Source: Ignavibacteriae bacterium HGW-Ignavibacteriae-4 (GTDB lineage: Bacteria > Bacteroidota > Ignavibacteria > Kapaibacteriales > UBA2268). Taken from it: a DNA stretch of 64,000 bases. Below, piece by piece: positions 1 to 9,126 of this stretch; positions within the stretch are counted from its first letter, which is position 1; each line of letters opens with the position of its first letter. Location: NCBI GenBank assembly GCA_002839765.1, contig PGYR01000017.1, positions 1 to 64,000 of the forward strand, written 5' to 3'. The notes under the pieces were generated by a model. It was given only the letters and a program-made list of their open reading frames with translations, ran no database searches and was not told where the DNA came from. A program made the position numbers and the translations under genes.

Positions 1-388
1 GAGCTCTACCGACTACGGGGTTCGTCCCCGATTGTCCGATTGCCTTTCCACCAGTTCCAGTGCATACAGGGTCACCAGCATATAGGTCGTCAGCTGTTTC
101 CACTATCGCTATACCTTGTGCTATGATCGATGCTGCCTCACCTTTTTTCCACCCTATCTTTTTTGCTAATTTTACTCCTTTTTCTCCATATTCAATACCT
201 TTATCTGGGTTAATACAATAATAGGCAAAACTTAGTTTAGATAACAATTTCACCTCATTCGTATCGCCTTTCGCTTTGTGTAGTTCAGCAAGTAGAGAAT
301 CTATTTTGGCTTGACCTGTTAGCTTTTCCGCTTTTAGGTTTAGTGTCGATATAGTTAGTACGAGTAGAATTAGGAGTAGTGATTTCAT
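1..388 (-). CDS. Partial TPR-type secreted protein (N-terminal part; open at window start), paralog of the 58214-60196 protein
   Basis: Hand translation from ATG at 388: MKSLLLILLVLTISTLNLKAEKLTGQAKIDSLLAELHKAKGDTNEVKLLSKLSF...GWKKGEAAS, closely matching MKTLLLILLAQTITSLYLKAEPLSGQARLDSLLAELPKAKGDTNEVKLLANIS...GWKEGEANS. No stop before the window edge; the last ~35 codons no longer resemble the paralog. Confidence 0.6.
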   Translation of the reverse strand, partial: MKSLLLILLVLTISTLNLKAEKLTGQAKIDSLLAELHKAKGDTNEVKLLSKLSFAYYCINPDKGIEYGEKGVKLAKKIGWKKGEAASIIAQGIAIVETADDLYAGDPVCTGTGGKAIGQSGTNPVVGRA

Positions 389-457
389 GTTTTGTCTGTT
401 TTAATGTAGTTGGTATTGCTTCAAATTAATAAAAATATATGGAATAGGGTAAATTAA

Positions 458-523
458 TGTCACTCTGAGCGTAGCGAAGAGTCTTATTTGCTAAAGGAGA
501 CTCTTTACTTCGGCTTCGCTCAG
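458..523. repeat. REP-like imperfect palindrome (TGTCACTCTGAGCGTAGCGAAGAGTC ... GACTCTTTACTTCGGCTTCGCTCAG)
   Basis: Arms 465-483 and 499-523 are imperfect inverted repeats; the same core recurs near 58.1-58.2 kb and at 60266. Confidence 0.65.
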
Positions 524-682
524 CACAGGCTTTTCATTTCACTCCCTCAGATTGACTGGTTCATAGCGGTTGAGGGGGATTAGCTGACATTTATCCATCT
601 TTCTCTATTATATTAGAATAATTAAAATTAAATTTGGGGCTATTAGTCTTACTCGAATAGTTTTTTAAAATTGATTGCTTAT

Positions 683-1792
683 ATGAAAAAGAACCACCTT
701 GTTATAATAATCTCAGTAGTTATCATCGTAGTTGGAGCCATTGTTGCCAAAATTATGATAGACAACAAACCTAAACCAACACCCCCGAAGAAGCTAGAAA
801 CTGTACGATACGCCAAGATGGACGAAGTCAAATATGATGAGTACAGCGTTAATATAAATGCTACTGGTACTGTCCGTGCAAAAGATAAAATCGATATTTA
901 CTCTGAAGTACAGGGTATATATGACCCATCGGGTAAGCCATTCCGTGAAGGTATTAGCTTCTCCAAAGGCGAGGTGATGCTATCGATTGACAAGAGGGAA
1001 GCGGAATTTACACTCAAAACTCAGAAAAGTGAGTTGATGAATTCAATTGCTTCACTTATGGCAGATCTCAAAACAGATTTCCCCCAATCTTTTGAGAAGT
1101 GGAACAGTTATTTGAGTAGCTTTGATGTTGACAAGAATGTAAAAGAGTTCCCAAAACCTAACAGCGAAAAAGAGAAGTACTTCCTTACAATTCGCAAAAT
1201 ATACAGCCAGTATTATAATATAAAAAACCAAGAAGTTCGATTAAGCAAATTCGAGATAGTTGCCCCTTTCAATGGAACAGTTACTATGAGTGCTATAGAA
1301 CCAGGAGCGTTGGTACGACCTGCTGCTAAAATAGGCGAATTCTCTGGTCGTGGATTATACGAAGTTACTTTTTCTGTAAGTTCAAGCGATTTGAATTATG
1401 TCAAAATTGGTTCTTCAGTAGATGTGATTCACAATGATAATAAAACAACTGGAAAAGTAGTTCGAATTTCAGACCGTATAGACCCAACAACTCAATCGGT
1501 TAATGTCTTCGTACAAGTTAGTAGCACAGATTTCAAAGATGGTATGTATGTAAACGGAAGAGTAGATGGGAACAAAGTAACTAATGTTTACAAAATACCT
1601 CGGGAAGCAATAATAAATAACACCGAAATTTACACTATGAAAGATGGCAAACTAGCATTAGAAAACATAGATCTAGTATTTGTAGGTAAAAACTTCGCAT
1701 ATATACGTGGATTAGACGCAGGCAAAACAGTTATAGTAGAGTCATTGGCAAATGTAAAACTGGGTACAAAATTGAAAAGAAAAGATAGCTAA
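683..1792 (+). CDS. RND efflux periplasmic adaptor (HlyD/membrane fusion protein family)
   Basis: N-terminal TM, barrel-sandwich motif 'IDIYSEVQG...VMLSIDKREAEF', 'FEIVAPFNGTVTMSAIEPGALV'; first gene of MFP-RND-TolC operon. ORF track starts at TTG 671; ATG at 683 is the better start. Confidence 0.9.
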   Translation: MKKNHLVIIISVVIIVVGAIVAKIMIDNKPKPTPPKKLETVRYAKMDEVKYDEYSVNINATGTVRAKDKIDIYSEVQGIYDPSGKPFREGISFSKGEVMLSIDKREAEFTLKTQKSELMNSIASLMADLKTDFPQSFEKWNSYLSSFDVDKNVKEFPKPNSEKEKYFLTIRKIYSQYYNIKNQEVRLSKFEIVAPFNGTVTMSAIEPGALVRPAAKIGEFSGRGLYEVTFSVSSSDLNYVKIGSSVDVIHNDNKTTGKVVRISDRIDPTTQSVNVFVQVSSTDFKDGMYVNGRVDGNKVTNVYKIPREAIINNTEIYTMKDGKLALENIDLVFVGKNFAYIRGLDAGKTVIVESLANVKLGTKLKRKDS

Positions 1793-1795
1793 TTA

Positions 1796-4700
1796 ATGAA
1801 AGCATTCATAAGATACTTTATAAAATACCCTACTTGGTCTAATACTATTCTGATATTAGTCATGCTCTTTGGTGTGTTAGCCTTATTAAACATGAAATCT
1901 TCTTTCTTCCCAGAGCGAGAGAGCAAGAATATAAACATAAGTGTTATATACCCTGGGGCTTCTCCCGAAGAAATCGAAAATGGAATAATCCAAAAAATAG
2001 AAGACAATCTAAAAGGAGTGCAGGGTGTAGATAATTATCAATCTACCTCGCAAGAGAATGCGGGTTCTATCACCGTTGAAGTACTAGAAGAATACGACAC
2101 GGATGAAGTGCTAATAGATGTGCGTAATGCTGTTGACAGAGTGAATTCGTTCCCATCAGGAATGGAACCACCAGTAGTTTCCAAGCGACCTGCTATCGAG
2201 TTTACTTATAGCTTTGCTATATTCGGAGATGTGGATTTAGCAACTCTGAAACGTACAGCACAGGAAGTAGAAGATGATCTAAGGGATATACCATCTATAT
2301 CTCAAGTAGCATTATCCGGATTCCCTGCTTCGGAGATAAATATAGCCCTAGATGAAGAGACTATGCGTCGCTATCAGCTAACATTTCCAGAGGTTGTTGC
2401 GGCTGTAAGTACTACAAATAGAGACCTTTCGGCAGGTAAGATAAAGACAGATAATGAAGAATTACTTATTCGTTATGAAGGAAAAAATTATTATGCAGAT
2501 GATTTACAAGAAGTAGTAGTCCGTACTAACCGCGATGGTTCTTTTATTAGATTACAAGATATAGCTAAAATCGAAGATAGATTCGCAGAAGACCCACAAC
2601 GCTCATTTGTAAACGGGAAACCTGCTGTTATTATCTCAGTAAGTAAAATCTATGGCGAAAATGCTCTAGACATAGCTGATGCGGCAAAAGAATACCAAGA
2701 AAATTTCAATGGGAAATATCCCAATATAGAAGCTGCTCTTATAGACGATGCTACTGAGAGTTTACGAGGTCGTATAAAGTTACTATTGGAAAATGGAACT
2801 CTAGGGGCACTATTAGTAGTGTTATCTTTGGCGCTATTTCTTAATTGGCGATTAGCATTTTGGGTAGCTATGTCGCTACCATTCTCATTTTTGGGTATGT
2901 TCCTAATGGCATATTTATTTGGTATCACAATCAATGTTATATCCCTTTTCGGTTGTATAGTAGTAGTGGGGATTGTCGTCGATGATGGAATTGTCGTCGG
3001 GGAGCAGATATTCCAGAACTACGAAGATGGTCAGAAATCATATAGAGCCGCCATCCGTGGAACTTTACAAGTATTACCATCTGTTGTCTTTGCTGTATTG
3101 ACAACGGTAGTAGCATTTCTACCATTTTTCTTTATAGATACTCCTGGCCCAAGAATTTCAGATATGTCATTTGTGGTAATCTTCGTATTACTTTTCTCTT
3201 TGCTAGAAGTAATAGTGATATTGCCTACTCACTTAGCTCACTCTAAAGCATTAAAACAGGATTTCGTTAAGAGTAAAATCCGTGAGAAAATGGATAATTT
3301 AGTAAATTATCCTAGGAACAAAATGTACAAGGGTGTACTTAGATTTTCTATGAAACATCGTTCAGTACCAATAGCAATTTCAACATTTTTGTTACTAATA
3401 ACTATTGGAGCTTTTGGTGGAGGAATAGTCAAAACTACTTTTTTCCCAAGTATAGACACTGATAATTTCACAATCAAAATTGAATTGCCTTCTGGTGCCC
3501 GAGAAGCACAGACAATGGAAGTACTGAACAGAGTCGAAAAAGCAATTTGGGCTGTAGGTGAAGACCTAAAAGGTACTGAGAATTCTGATGAGAATATGGT
3601 AATAAGAGTTGTGAAAAATGTAGCTGCTATGCCATCTGGTTGGGGCCAAGCTGAAGCAGGTAATGCGAACGTAGGTAATATACAGGTCTTCTTGCAAAGC
3701 GAAGAAGTGCGTACAATACCAGCTCTGACTATTGCTAATATGGTACGTGAGAAAGTAGGTACATTAACAGAAGTAGATAAGGCTGAATTTGGTAGCTCAA
3801 GTTTCTTTGGTAAACCAATTTCTATTCCTCTAATGGGTAGAGATTTGTCAGAGCTACAAGAGGCGAAAAAAGAACTCAAGGAAGCTCTACTAGCTATCAC
3901 AGAGCTAAGAGATGTGACCGATAATGACCCTCAAGGATTAAGAGAAATACAGCTACATCTGAAAGAAAAAGCATATATACTTGGCTTTACTCCATTAGAT
4001 ATTACACGTCAGATTAGACAAGGTTACTTCGGCGAAGAGGTAATGAGATTGCAACGTGGTGCAGATGAGATAAAAGTATGGGTTAGATTTACAGAAGACT
4101 ACCGCTCATCTATAGACAATTTTGATAATATGCGTATCAAAGATATTCAAGGGAATTCGTATCCTTTGACCGAACTAGTCAACTACGAAATAGATCGTGG
4201 ATCTATCAAGATAAATCACCTTGACGGTATGCGTGAGATAACAATAGAAGCTGATACTAAAGACCCGAAAGCACAAATACCATTAATTATTTCTGAAATT
4301 AATGAAAACATATTAGCACCAATTTTAGCTAAGTATTCTACAGTAAAAACAACAGCATCGGGTCAAGCGAAGAGAATAGAAAAGCTAAGTGCAGGGCTGA
4401 TTATATTACCACTCGCGTTTATACTTATGTTCTTTTTGATTAGTTTATCTTTCCGCTCTCCACTCCAAGCGTTAATAGTAATTAGTTTGATTCCCTTCGG
4501 ATTGATGGGGGCTGTATGGGGGCATGTTATACAGGGTATGTCGTTCAACGTAATGTCATTCTATGGAACTATAGCACTGATAGGTATTATAGTGAATGAT
4601 TCGATAGTATTCGTAAACTCATTCAACGATAATTTGAAAGAAGGGCAGAAGTTCAATGATGCAATTTATAACGCAGGGATATCCAGATTCAGACCTATAT

Positions 4701-4981
4701 TGCTAACAACTGTTACCACGGTTCTAGGACTTTTCCCGTTATTACTAGAAACTAGTATCCAAGCTCAATTTTTGATTCCTATGGCTATATCAGTAGCTTA
4801 TGGCCTATTAGTAGCTTCAGTTTTCATATTGTTACTATTACCTGTATTACTTATATATTTGAGTAAAACACGTAATGCTGCATATTGGCTGAGAAACAAT
4901 GAATGGGCTGAGCCAGAAGCACTAGAACCTACAAATATAGAAGAAGTAATGATAAAAAAATACTTAACAGACGATGACTAA
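1796..4981 (+). CDS. RND family efflux permease (AcrB/MexB-like)
   Basis: 1061 aa; 'VIYPGASPEEIENGIIQKIEDNLKGVQGV', 'VVVGIVVDDGIVVGEQIFQNYE', 'IALIGIIVNDSIVFVNSFND' RND motifs. Confidence 0.97.
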   Translation: MKAFIRYFIKYPTWSNTILILVMLFGVLALLNMKSSFFPERESKNINISVIYPGASPEEIENGIIQKIEDNLKGVQGVDNYQSTSQENAGSITVEVLEEYDTDEVLIDVRNAVDRVNSFPSGMEPPVVSKRPAIEFTYSFAIFGDVDLATLKRTAQEVEDDLRDIPSISQVALSGFPASEINIALDEETMRRYQLTFPEVVAAVSTTNRDLSAGKIKTDNEELLIRYEGKNYYADDLQEVVVRTNRDGSFIRLQDIAKIEDRFAEDPQRSFVNGKPAVIISVSKIYGENALDIADAAKEYQENFNGKYPNIEAALIDDATESLRGRIKLLLENGTLGALLVVLSLALFLNWRLAFWVAMSLPFSFLGMFLMAYLFGITINVISLFGCIVVVGIVVDDGIVVGEQIFQNYEDGQKSYRAAIRGTLQVLPSVVFAVLTTVVAFLPFFFIDTPGPRISDMSFVVIFVLLFSLLEVIVILPTHLAHSKALKQDFVKSKIREKMDNLVNYPRNKMYKGVLRFSMKHRSVPIAISTFLLLITIGAFGGGIVKTTFFPSIDTDNFTIKIELPSGAREAQTMEVLNRVEKAIWAVGEDLKGTENSDENMVIRVVKNVAAMPSGWGQAEAGNANVGNIQVFLQSEEVRTIPALTIANMVREKVGTLTEVDKAEFGSSSFFGKPISIPLMGRDLSELQEAKKELKEALLAITELRDVTDNDPQGLREIQLHLKEKAYILGFTPLDITRQIRQGYFGEEVMRLQRGADEIKVWVRFTEDYRSSIDNFDNMRIKDIQGNSYPLTELVNYEIDRGSIKINHLDGMREITIEADTKDPKAQIPLIISEINENILAPILAKYSTVKTTASGQAKRIEKLSAGLIILPLAFILMFFLISLSFRSPLQALIVISLIPFGLMGAVWGHVIQGMSFNVMSFYGTIALIGIIVNDSIVFVNSFNDNLKEGQKFNDAIYNAGISRFRPILLTTVTTVLGLFPLLLETSIQAQFLIPMAISVAYGLLVASVFILLLLPVLLIYLSKTRNAAYWLRNNEWAEPEALEPTNIEEVMIKKYLTDDD

Positions 4982-6275
4982 AAATATAGCTTACATATTA
5001 TTATTACTCTTACCTTCGACGGTGTTATTTTCTCAAACGAATCTTTCGCTACAAGATGCTGTAGAGAGGACATTGCAGAATAATTATAATATACAGATGG
5101 TCAAAAAGGATTTGCAAATAACTGATAATAACATCAGCTATGGCAACGCAGGATTTTTACCATCACTTGATGCTGCTGCTAGTTATCGCTTCTCTGCAGA
5201 AGATGCTGAAACTAAGACAAGTCAAGGTACTTTCCCTGGGAATGACAACAGGGCAACTAACAAAAGTGCGTCTTTGTCTCTTGGTTGGACTTTGTTTGAT
5301 GGCTTTGCTATGTTTGCAAGATATGATAGATTCGAAGAGCTAAAAAACCTCAATTCTATTGCACTACAATTAGAGATAGAAACTAGATTACAAGAGTTAT
5401 TCAATACTTACTATCAGATAAATATGCTAGATAAAAGTATAGCTCTACTAGACGAAACTTTGAAATTCTCGCAAGAACGACTAAACTTCCTTAGCGCTTC
5501 GAATGAATATGGGGCTACAACAGGCACAGAAGTCCTCAGGGCGGAAGTAGACTACAACACGGACAATTCCAACTTAAAACGTCAGAAAGTGCAAAGAAAC
5601 GCCTCTATTAACCGATTAAAATATGTAATGGGTGAAATAAACGACGCGCAATACAATTTGACCTCTGATATCGAAATAGATGATCTGGGCGACTACACGA
5701 AGCTAAAAGAATTAGCTTTCGAGCGAAATAGCTCGATACAACAGGCAATGATAAATCGTGAAATCTCTGAGTATGATGAGAAGATAATAGAAGCAGCTTA
5801 CTATCCTAATGTAAAGTTCAATGCGGCATATAGCTACACAGAGCAAGAATCTGACAAAGGATTCATATTAGGAAGCAAGAACCAAGGATACAATGCTTCT
5901 ATTAGTGCTAGCTGGAACCTATTCAGCGGTTTCCAAACTAGAATAGCCGACCAAAACACGGAAATCCTACAAGAAAAACAAGACATATTCATCCAGAGTA
6001 TACGAGCTATGATTGAGATGAACATAATGACGAATTACCAATCTTACTCCGACCTGAAGGAGATATTGGAACTGGAAGTACAGAACCTAAAAACTGCGAA
6101 TGAGAATTTCGAACGTTCAAAAAGTATGTTCAAATACGGTACTATCAACTCGCTGGATCTCCGCCAATCACAAATCAATCTACTCGCAACCGAACAGCGA
6201 ATAGTCAACCTCAAATACGAAATCAAAACCTACGAGACTATGATACTGATGCTGAGCGGTCAGCTTGGGAGGTAA
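4974..6275 (+). CDS. TolC family outer membrane efflux protein
   Basis: Signal peptide, 'LSLQDAVERTLQNNYNIQMVKKDLQI', coiled-coil TolC pattern; overlaps the RND stop by 8 nt. Confidence 0.95.
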   Translation: MTKNIAYILLLLLPSTVLFSQTNLSLQDAVERTLQNNYNIQMVKKDLQITDNNISYGNAGFLPSLDAAASYRFSAEDAETKTSQGTFPGNDNRATNKSASLSLGWTLFDGFAMFARYDRFEELKNLNSIALQLEIETRLQELFNTYYQINMLDKSIALLDETLKFSQERLNFLSASNEYGATTGTEVLRAEVDYNTDNSNLKRQKVQRNASINRLKYVMGEINDAQYNLTSDIEIDDLGDYTKLKELAFERNSSIQQAMINREISEYDEKIIEAAYYPNVKFNAAYSYTEQESDKGFILGSKNQGYNASISASWNLFSGFQTRIADQNTEILQEKQDIFIQSIRAMIEMNIMTNYQSYSDLKEILELEVQNLKTANENFERSKSMFKYGTINSLDLRQSQINLLATEQRIVNLKYEIKTYETMILMLSGQLGR

Positions 6276-6301
6276 TTATCAATTATTACAACATAATTTA
6301 T
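6215..6301. repeat. 87-bp direct repeat, left copy (3' end of tolC-like gene plus downstream)
   Basis: Matches 6811-6897 with 2 mismatches (G/A at 6219, C/T in cag[c/t]ttgggagg). Confidence 0.97.
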
Positions 6302-6329
6302 TATATTGCGTTTAGCTAATTAATAGCAC

Positions 6330-6524
6330 TTGGAGAAAAGTATGATAACAAAAGAAAGTTTAATAAATCAATTAGATTTACTTCCCGATTCATTCACTAT
6401 TGATGAATTGATTGATCGACTTATCCTAATCGAAAAGATTGAAATAGGATTAAAGCAATCTGAAGCTGATGATGTTATCAGCGAAGAAGAGCTAAATGCT
6501 GAGATCGAGCAATGGTTCAAATAA
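6330..6524 (+). CDS. Putative antitoxin of RelE/ParE-type TA pair
   Basis: 64 aa; 'DSFTIDELIDRLILIEKIEIGLKQSEADDVISEEELNAEIEQWFK' typical of small antitoxins next to RelE; overlaps toxin start by 13 nt. ATG at 6342 (MITKES) is an alternative start. Confidence 0.85.
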   Translation: MEKSMITKESLINQLDLLPDSFTIDELIDRLILIEKIEIGLKQSEADDVISEEELNAEIEQWFK

Positions 6525-6811
6525 AATGGACTAGGCAGGCTAAGTTAGATATGAAAAATATTTTCGATTATATATCTAATGATTCTGTAAAATATGCTCA
6601 AAGACAAATAGAAGGAATCATAAAAAACACATCGTTTATCAAAAACAATACTAGAATAGGAAGAATTGTACCTGAGTTAAATAACCCCCAAATCCGTGAA
6701 ATAATAGTTAATAAGTACAGAGTTATATATTATTTAAAAGATGTTACTCGAGTGGATTTATTAACTATTCATCATAGTGCTAAAGAATTTCCAGACTTTT
6801 TAATTGAATAA
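6512..6811 (+). CDS. RelE/ParE family toxin
   Basis: 'KWTRQAKLDMKNIFDYISNDSVKYAQRQIEGII...RIGRIVPELNNPQIREIIVNKYRVIYYLKDVTRVDLLTIHHSAKEFP' is classic ParE/RelE. Confidence 0.93.
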   Translation: MVQIKWTRQAKLDMKNIFDYISNDSVKYAQRQIEGIIKNTSFIKNNTRIGRIVPELNNPQIREIIVNKYRVIYYLKDVTRVDLLTIHHSAKEFPDFLIE

Positions 6812-6897
6812 TACAAAATCAAAACCTACGAGACTATGATACTGATGCTGAGCGGTCAGTTTGGGAGGTAATTATCAATTATTACAACATAATTTAT
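6811..6897. repeat. 87-bp direct repeat, right copy
   Basis: Second copy of 6215-6301; begins at the last base of the toxin stop codon. Confidence 0.97.
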
Positions 6898-6993
6898 AAT
6901 CTACATGAAGAGAGAATGGCAAGAAAACTAACCAAATAACCTAGTCAATCATCTAATCAACTAGGTCTTAAATATTACAGTAATAAATATCGT

Positions 6994-8787
6994 TTATCTA
7001 TTTATGAAGAGTGATTGGTGATAATTCTTATCATCAGAAGTGATGATTATATTATAATATCCACTTATAAATTTTGATACGTCTATATCTATTCTATTTT
7101 GATTATTGAAATCTAAGCTCATCACCTCACTACCAAGTAAATCTAATACCCGAATACTTCCTTTTGACTTAGAATCACTAAACTCAATAGCTACGAAATC
7201 ACGAGCAGGATTAGGGTAAACCTTGAACTCATTTGTAATTTCAATAAAGGGGTTCACACTTGCAAAAATATCAAACGTTAGGGTAATAGGCCGTCTATAT
7301 AGAGTTAGAAGTGGTGCTATTTCATTAGTCACCGAACAAGTATAAATACCTTCAACTCCTTTTTGTGCGTCAGCGATTACCAAATCGTGATTAGTCTCAT
7401 TTGGTACTTCTTGTCCATCTTTAAACCACTTATACATATTGCCTTCCACATGCTCAGTTGCTGATGAAAGAGTGTACTCTTCACCTTCTTCTAGTATTAC
7501 TATTTCTTGTTCACCGAGCGAGTCTTGGGGTTCGTAAAGAAATCTTGACGTATTTACATTAGAAACTTGAAAATCGAAAAAATCAAATTTATTGCCATAC
7601 ACCCAAACTTTTTCCATTAGTTGAGGAGGAAAGTTATCTAAGCCTTCATTAATACTATTGTCCCCTATTGAAAACAAGTTAAGCTTCGTTAATTCTTGAA
7701 ATGAATCAGGAATGCTTCCTTCTAGTAAATTGTCTCTAAAATATAATGTCTCCAATAATTTTAAATTGCCCAATTCATCTGGGATAATTCCACTAAGCCT
7801 ATTTATTGATAGAATTAATTCACTTAATTTGGTAAGCTTGCCAAGCTCTACTGGAATGGTACCGCTTAATTGATTGTAGCCCAAATTTAAATACTCTAAA
7901 TCCTTTAGATTACCTAATTCAATAGGAATATTACCACTTAATTCATTCTCACTCAATTGTAGATGAATTAGGCTCTTAAGATTACCAATTTCAGTTGGAA
8001 TAGTGCCTGTGAGTTCATTGTCCAACAAATATAACCCTAAAAGATAAGGAAGATCACATATTTCTTTAGGTATTTCACCTATTAAATCATTCTCATCTAA
8101 ATTTAATATTCCAAGATGATTAAGGTTTCCAAACTCCTTAGGTATTGACCCAATTAGTCTATTATAACTTAAATCTAAATATTGTAATTTCTGTAAATTC
8201 CCAAGTTCCTTAGGTATAGATCCAGTTAATTGATTTCCTTTCAATCGTATTGTCTCTATCTTATTCAGACTCCCTAATTCGCTAGGTATATTTCCGTTTA
8301 GCTTATTGAATTCAAAGTTTATATATCTTAAGTCTACCATCTGATCTAGCCATATAGGTATGGTTCCAGAAAAATAATTCTGGTCTAACTTTATGTATTT
8401 TAAGCTAGAAAGTGTTTTAAGTTCGAAAGTGATATCTCCACTTAGACTATTCCTACCTAGATAAAGACCTTCAAGTTTAGTTAATTTATCTATTTCTTTC
8501 GGAATTTTCCCAACTAGATTATTTCCATCTAATTTAATCTCATTAACCCTTTTATTACCATCTAAATGTACTCCGTACCACGTACTTATAGATGAATCGC
8601 TTAACCAATTAGTATTCTTAATCCAATTGTCCCCTTCTGTAGAGTTATAAAGTGCAACCAGAGCAAGTGAGTCTTGCTCGATTGCAAGTTGTAGTGTATT
8701 GTTAGAGTCATCCTCTAGTTGAGTTGAGTAAAGGTAGCTACTACAAAGTATAGTTAATAATAAAGATTGGATAATTATTTTCATCAA
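6994..8787 (-). CDS. Secreted leucine-rich-repeat protein with T9SS type A sorting domain
   Basis: Many 'LxxLxLxxNxLxGxIPxELGNL' repeats; C-term 'VYPNPARDFVAIEFSDSKS...ISGYYNIIITSDDKNYHQSLFINR'. Confidence 0.93.
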   Translation of the reverse strand: MMKIIIQSLLLTILCSSYLYSTQLEDDSNNTLQLAIEQDSLALVALYNSTEGDNWIKNTNWLSDSSISTWYGVHLDGNKRVNEIKLDGNNLVGKIPKEIDKLTKLEGLYLGRNSLSGDITFELKTLSSLKYIKLDQNYFSGTIPIWLDQMVDLRYINFEFNKLNGNIPSELGSLNKIETIRLKGNQLTGSIPKELGNLQKLQYLDLSYNRLIGSIPKEFGNLNHLGILNLDENDLIGEIPKEICDLPYLLGLYLLDNELTGTIPTEIGNLKSLIHLQLSENELSGNIPIELGNLKDLEYLNLGYNQLSGTIPVELGKLTKLSELILSINRLSGIIPDELGNLKLLETLYFRDNLLEGSIPDSFQELTKLNLFSIGDNSINEGLDNFPPQLMEKVWVYGNKFDFFDFQVSNVNTSRFLYEPQDSLGEQEIVILEEGEEYTLSSATEHVEGNMYKWFKDGQEVPNETNHDLVIADAQKGVEGIYTCSVTNEIAPLLTLYRRPITLTFDIFASVNPFIEITNEFKVYPNPARDFVAIEFSDSKSKGSIRVLDLLGSEVMSLDFNNQNRIDIDVSKFISGYYNIIITSDDKNYHQSLFINR

Positions 8788-8932
8788 CTCACTCCTTTGA
8801 ACTGAATTTTACAAAACTTAATATATATGATAGTTACAATATAGTATTTTTACTTGAATAATTGACTTTTGAATTATAATTATTCCTCTCTTCTTGAATG
8901 TATAGGGTAAACACTATTTAGATTTGAGTAAA

Positions 8933-9076
8933 ATGAATTATCAAAGAACTCACTACAAGAAAATATATAAGCGAATAAAAGAGAAACGCAAAGTAGATAT
9001 GAGCATATTGATAGACGACAGTGGAATGAGCTGGCAAGAGTTCCTCACCATAGACCCAAATCTGATGTTGAAGTAA
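8933..9076 (+). CDS. Small ORF, 47 aa, hypothetical (MNYQRTHYKKIYKRIKEKRKVDMSILIDDSGMSWQEFLTIDPNLMLK)
   Basis: Intact ATG-to-TAA frame ending just before a strong terminator hairpin; below the ORF-track cutoff. Confidence 0.35.
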   Translation: MNYQRTHYKKIYKRIKEKRKVDMSILIDDSGMSWQEFLTIDPNLMLK

Positions 9077-9081
9077 GTTAG

Positions 9082-9117
9082 AAAAAGCAAGTCTGGCTTA
9101 CAACAGACTTGCTTTTT
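9082..9117. terminator. Bidirectional rho-independent terminator
   Basis: AAAAAGCAAGTCTG-gcttacaa-CAGACTTGCTTTTT perfect 14-bp stem. Confidence 0.9.
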
Positions 9118-9126
9118 ATGTTATAT

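Noticed and set aside
1-60. Possible tRNA (GTAGTCGGTAGAGC and GGTTCG-like strings)
   Set aside because: No acceptor, anticodon or T-arm pairing could be assembled; likely coincidence.
2650-3900. Antisense ORFs over the RND permease (94, 62, 197 aa)
   Set aside because: They lie opposite a strongly conserved RND gene and have low-complexity Ser/Ile/Leu translations typical of shadow ORFs.
6930-6970. ACCTAGT...ACTAGGT hairpin as operator/terminator
   Set aside because: Only a 7-bp stem with a 14-nt loop and no T-run; not distinguishable from chance.
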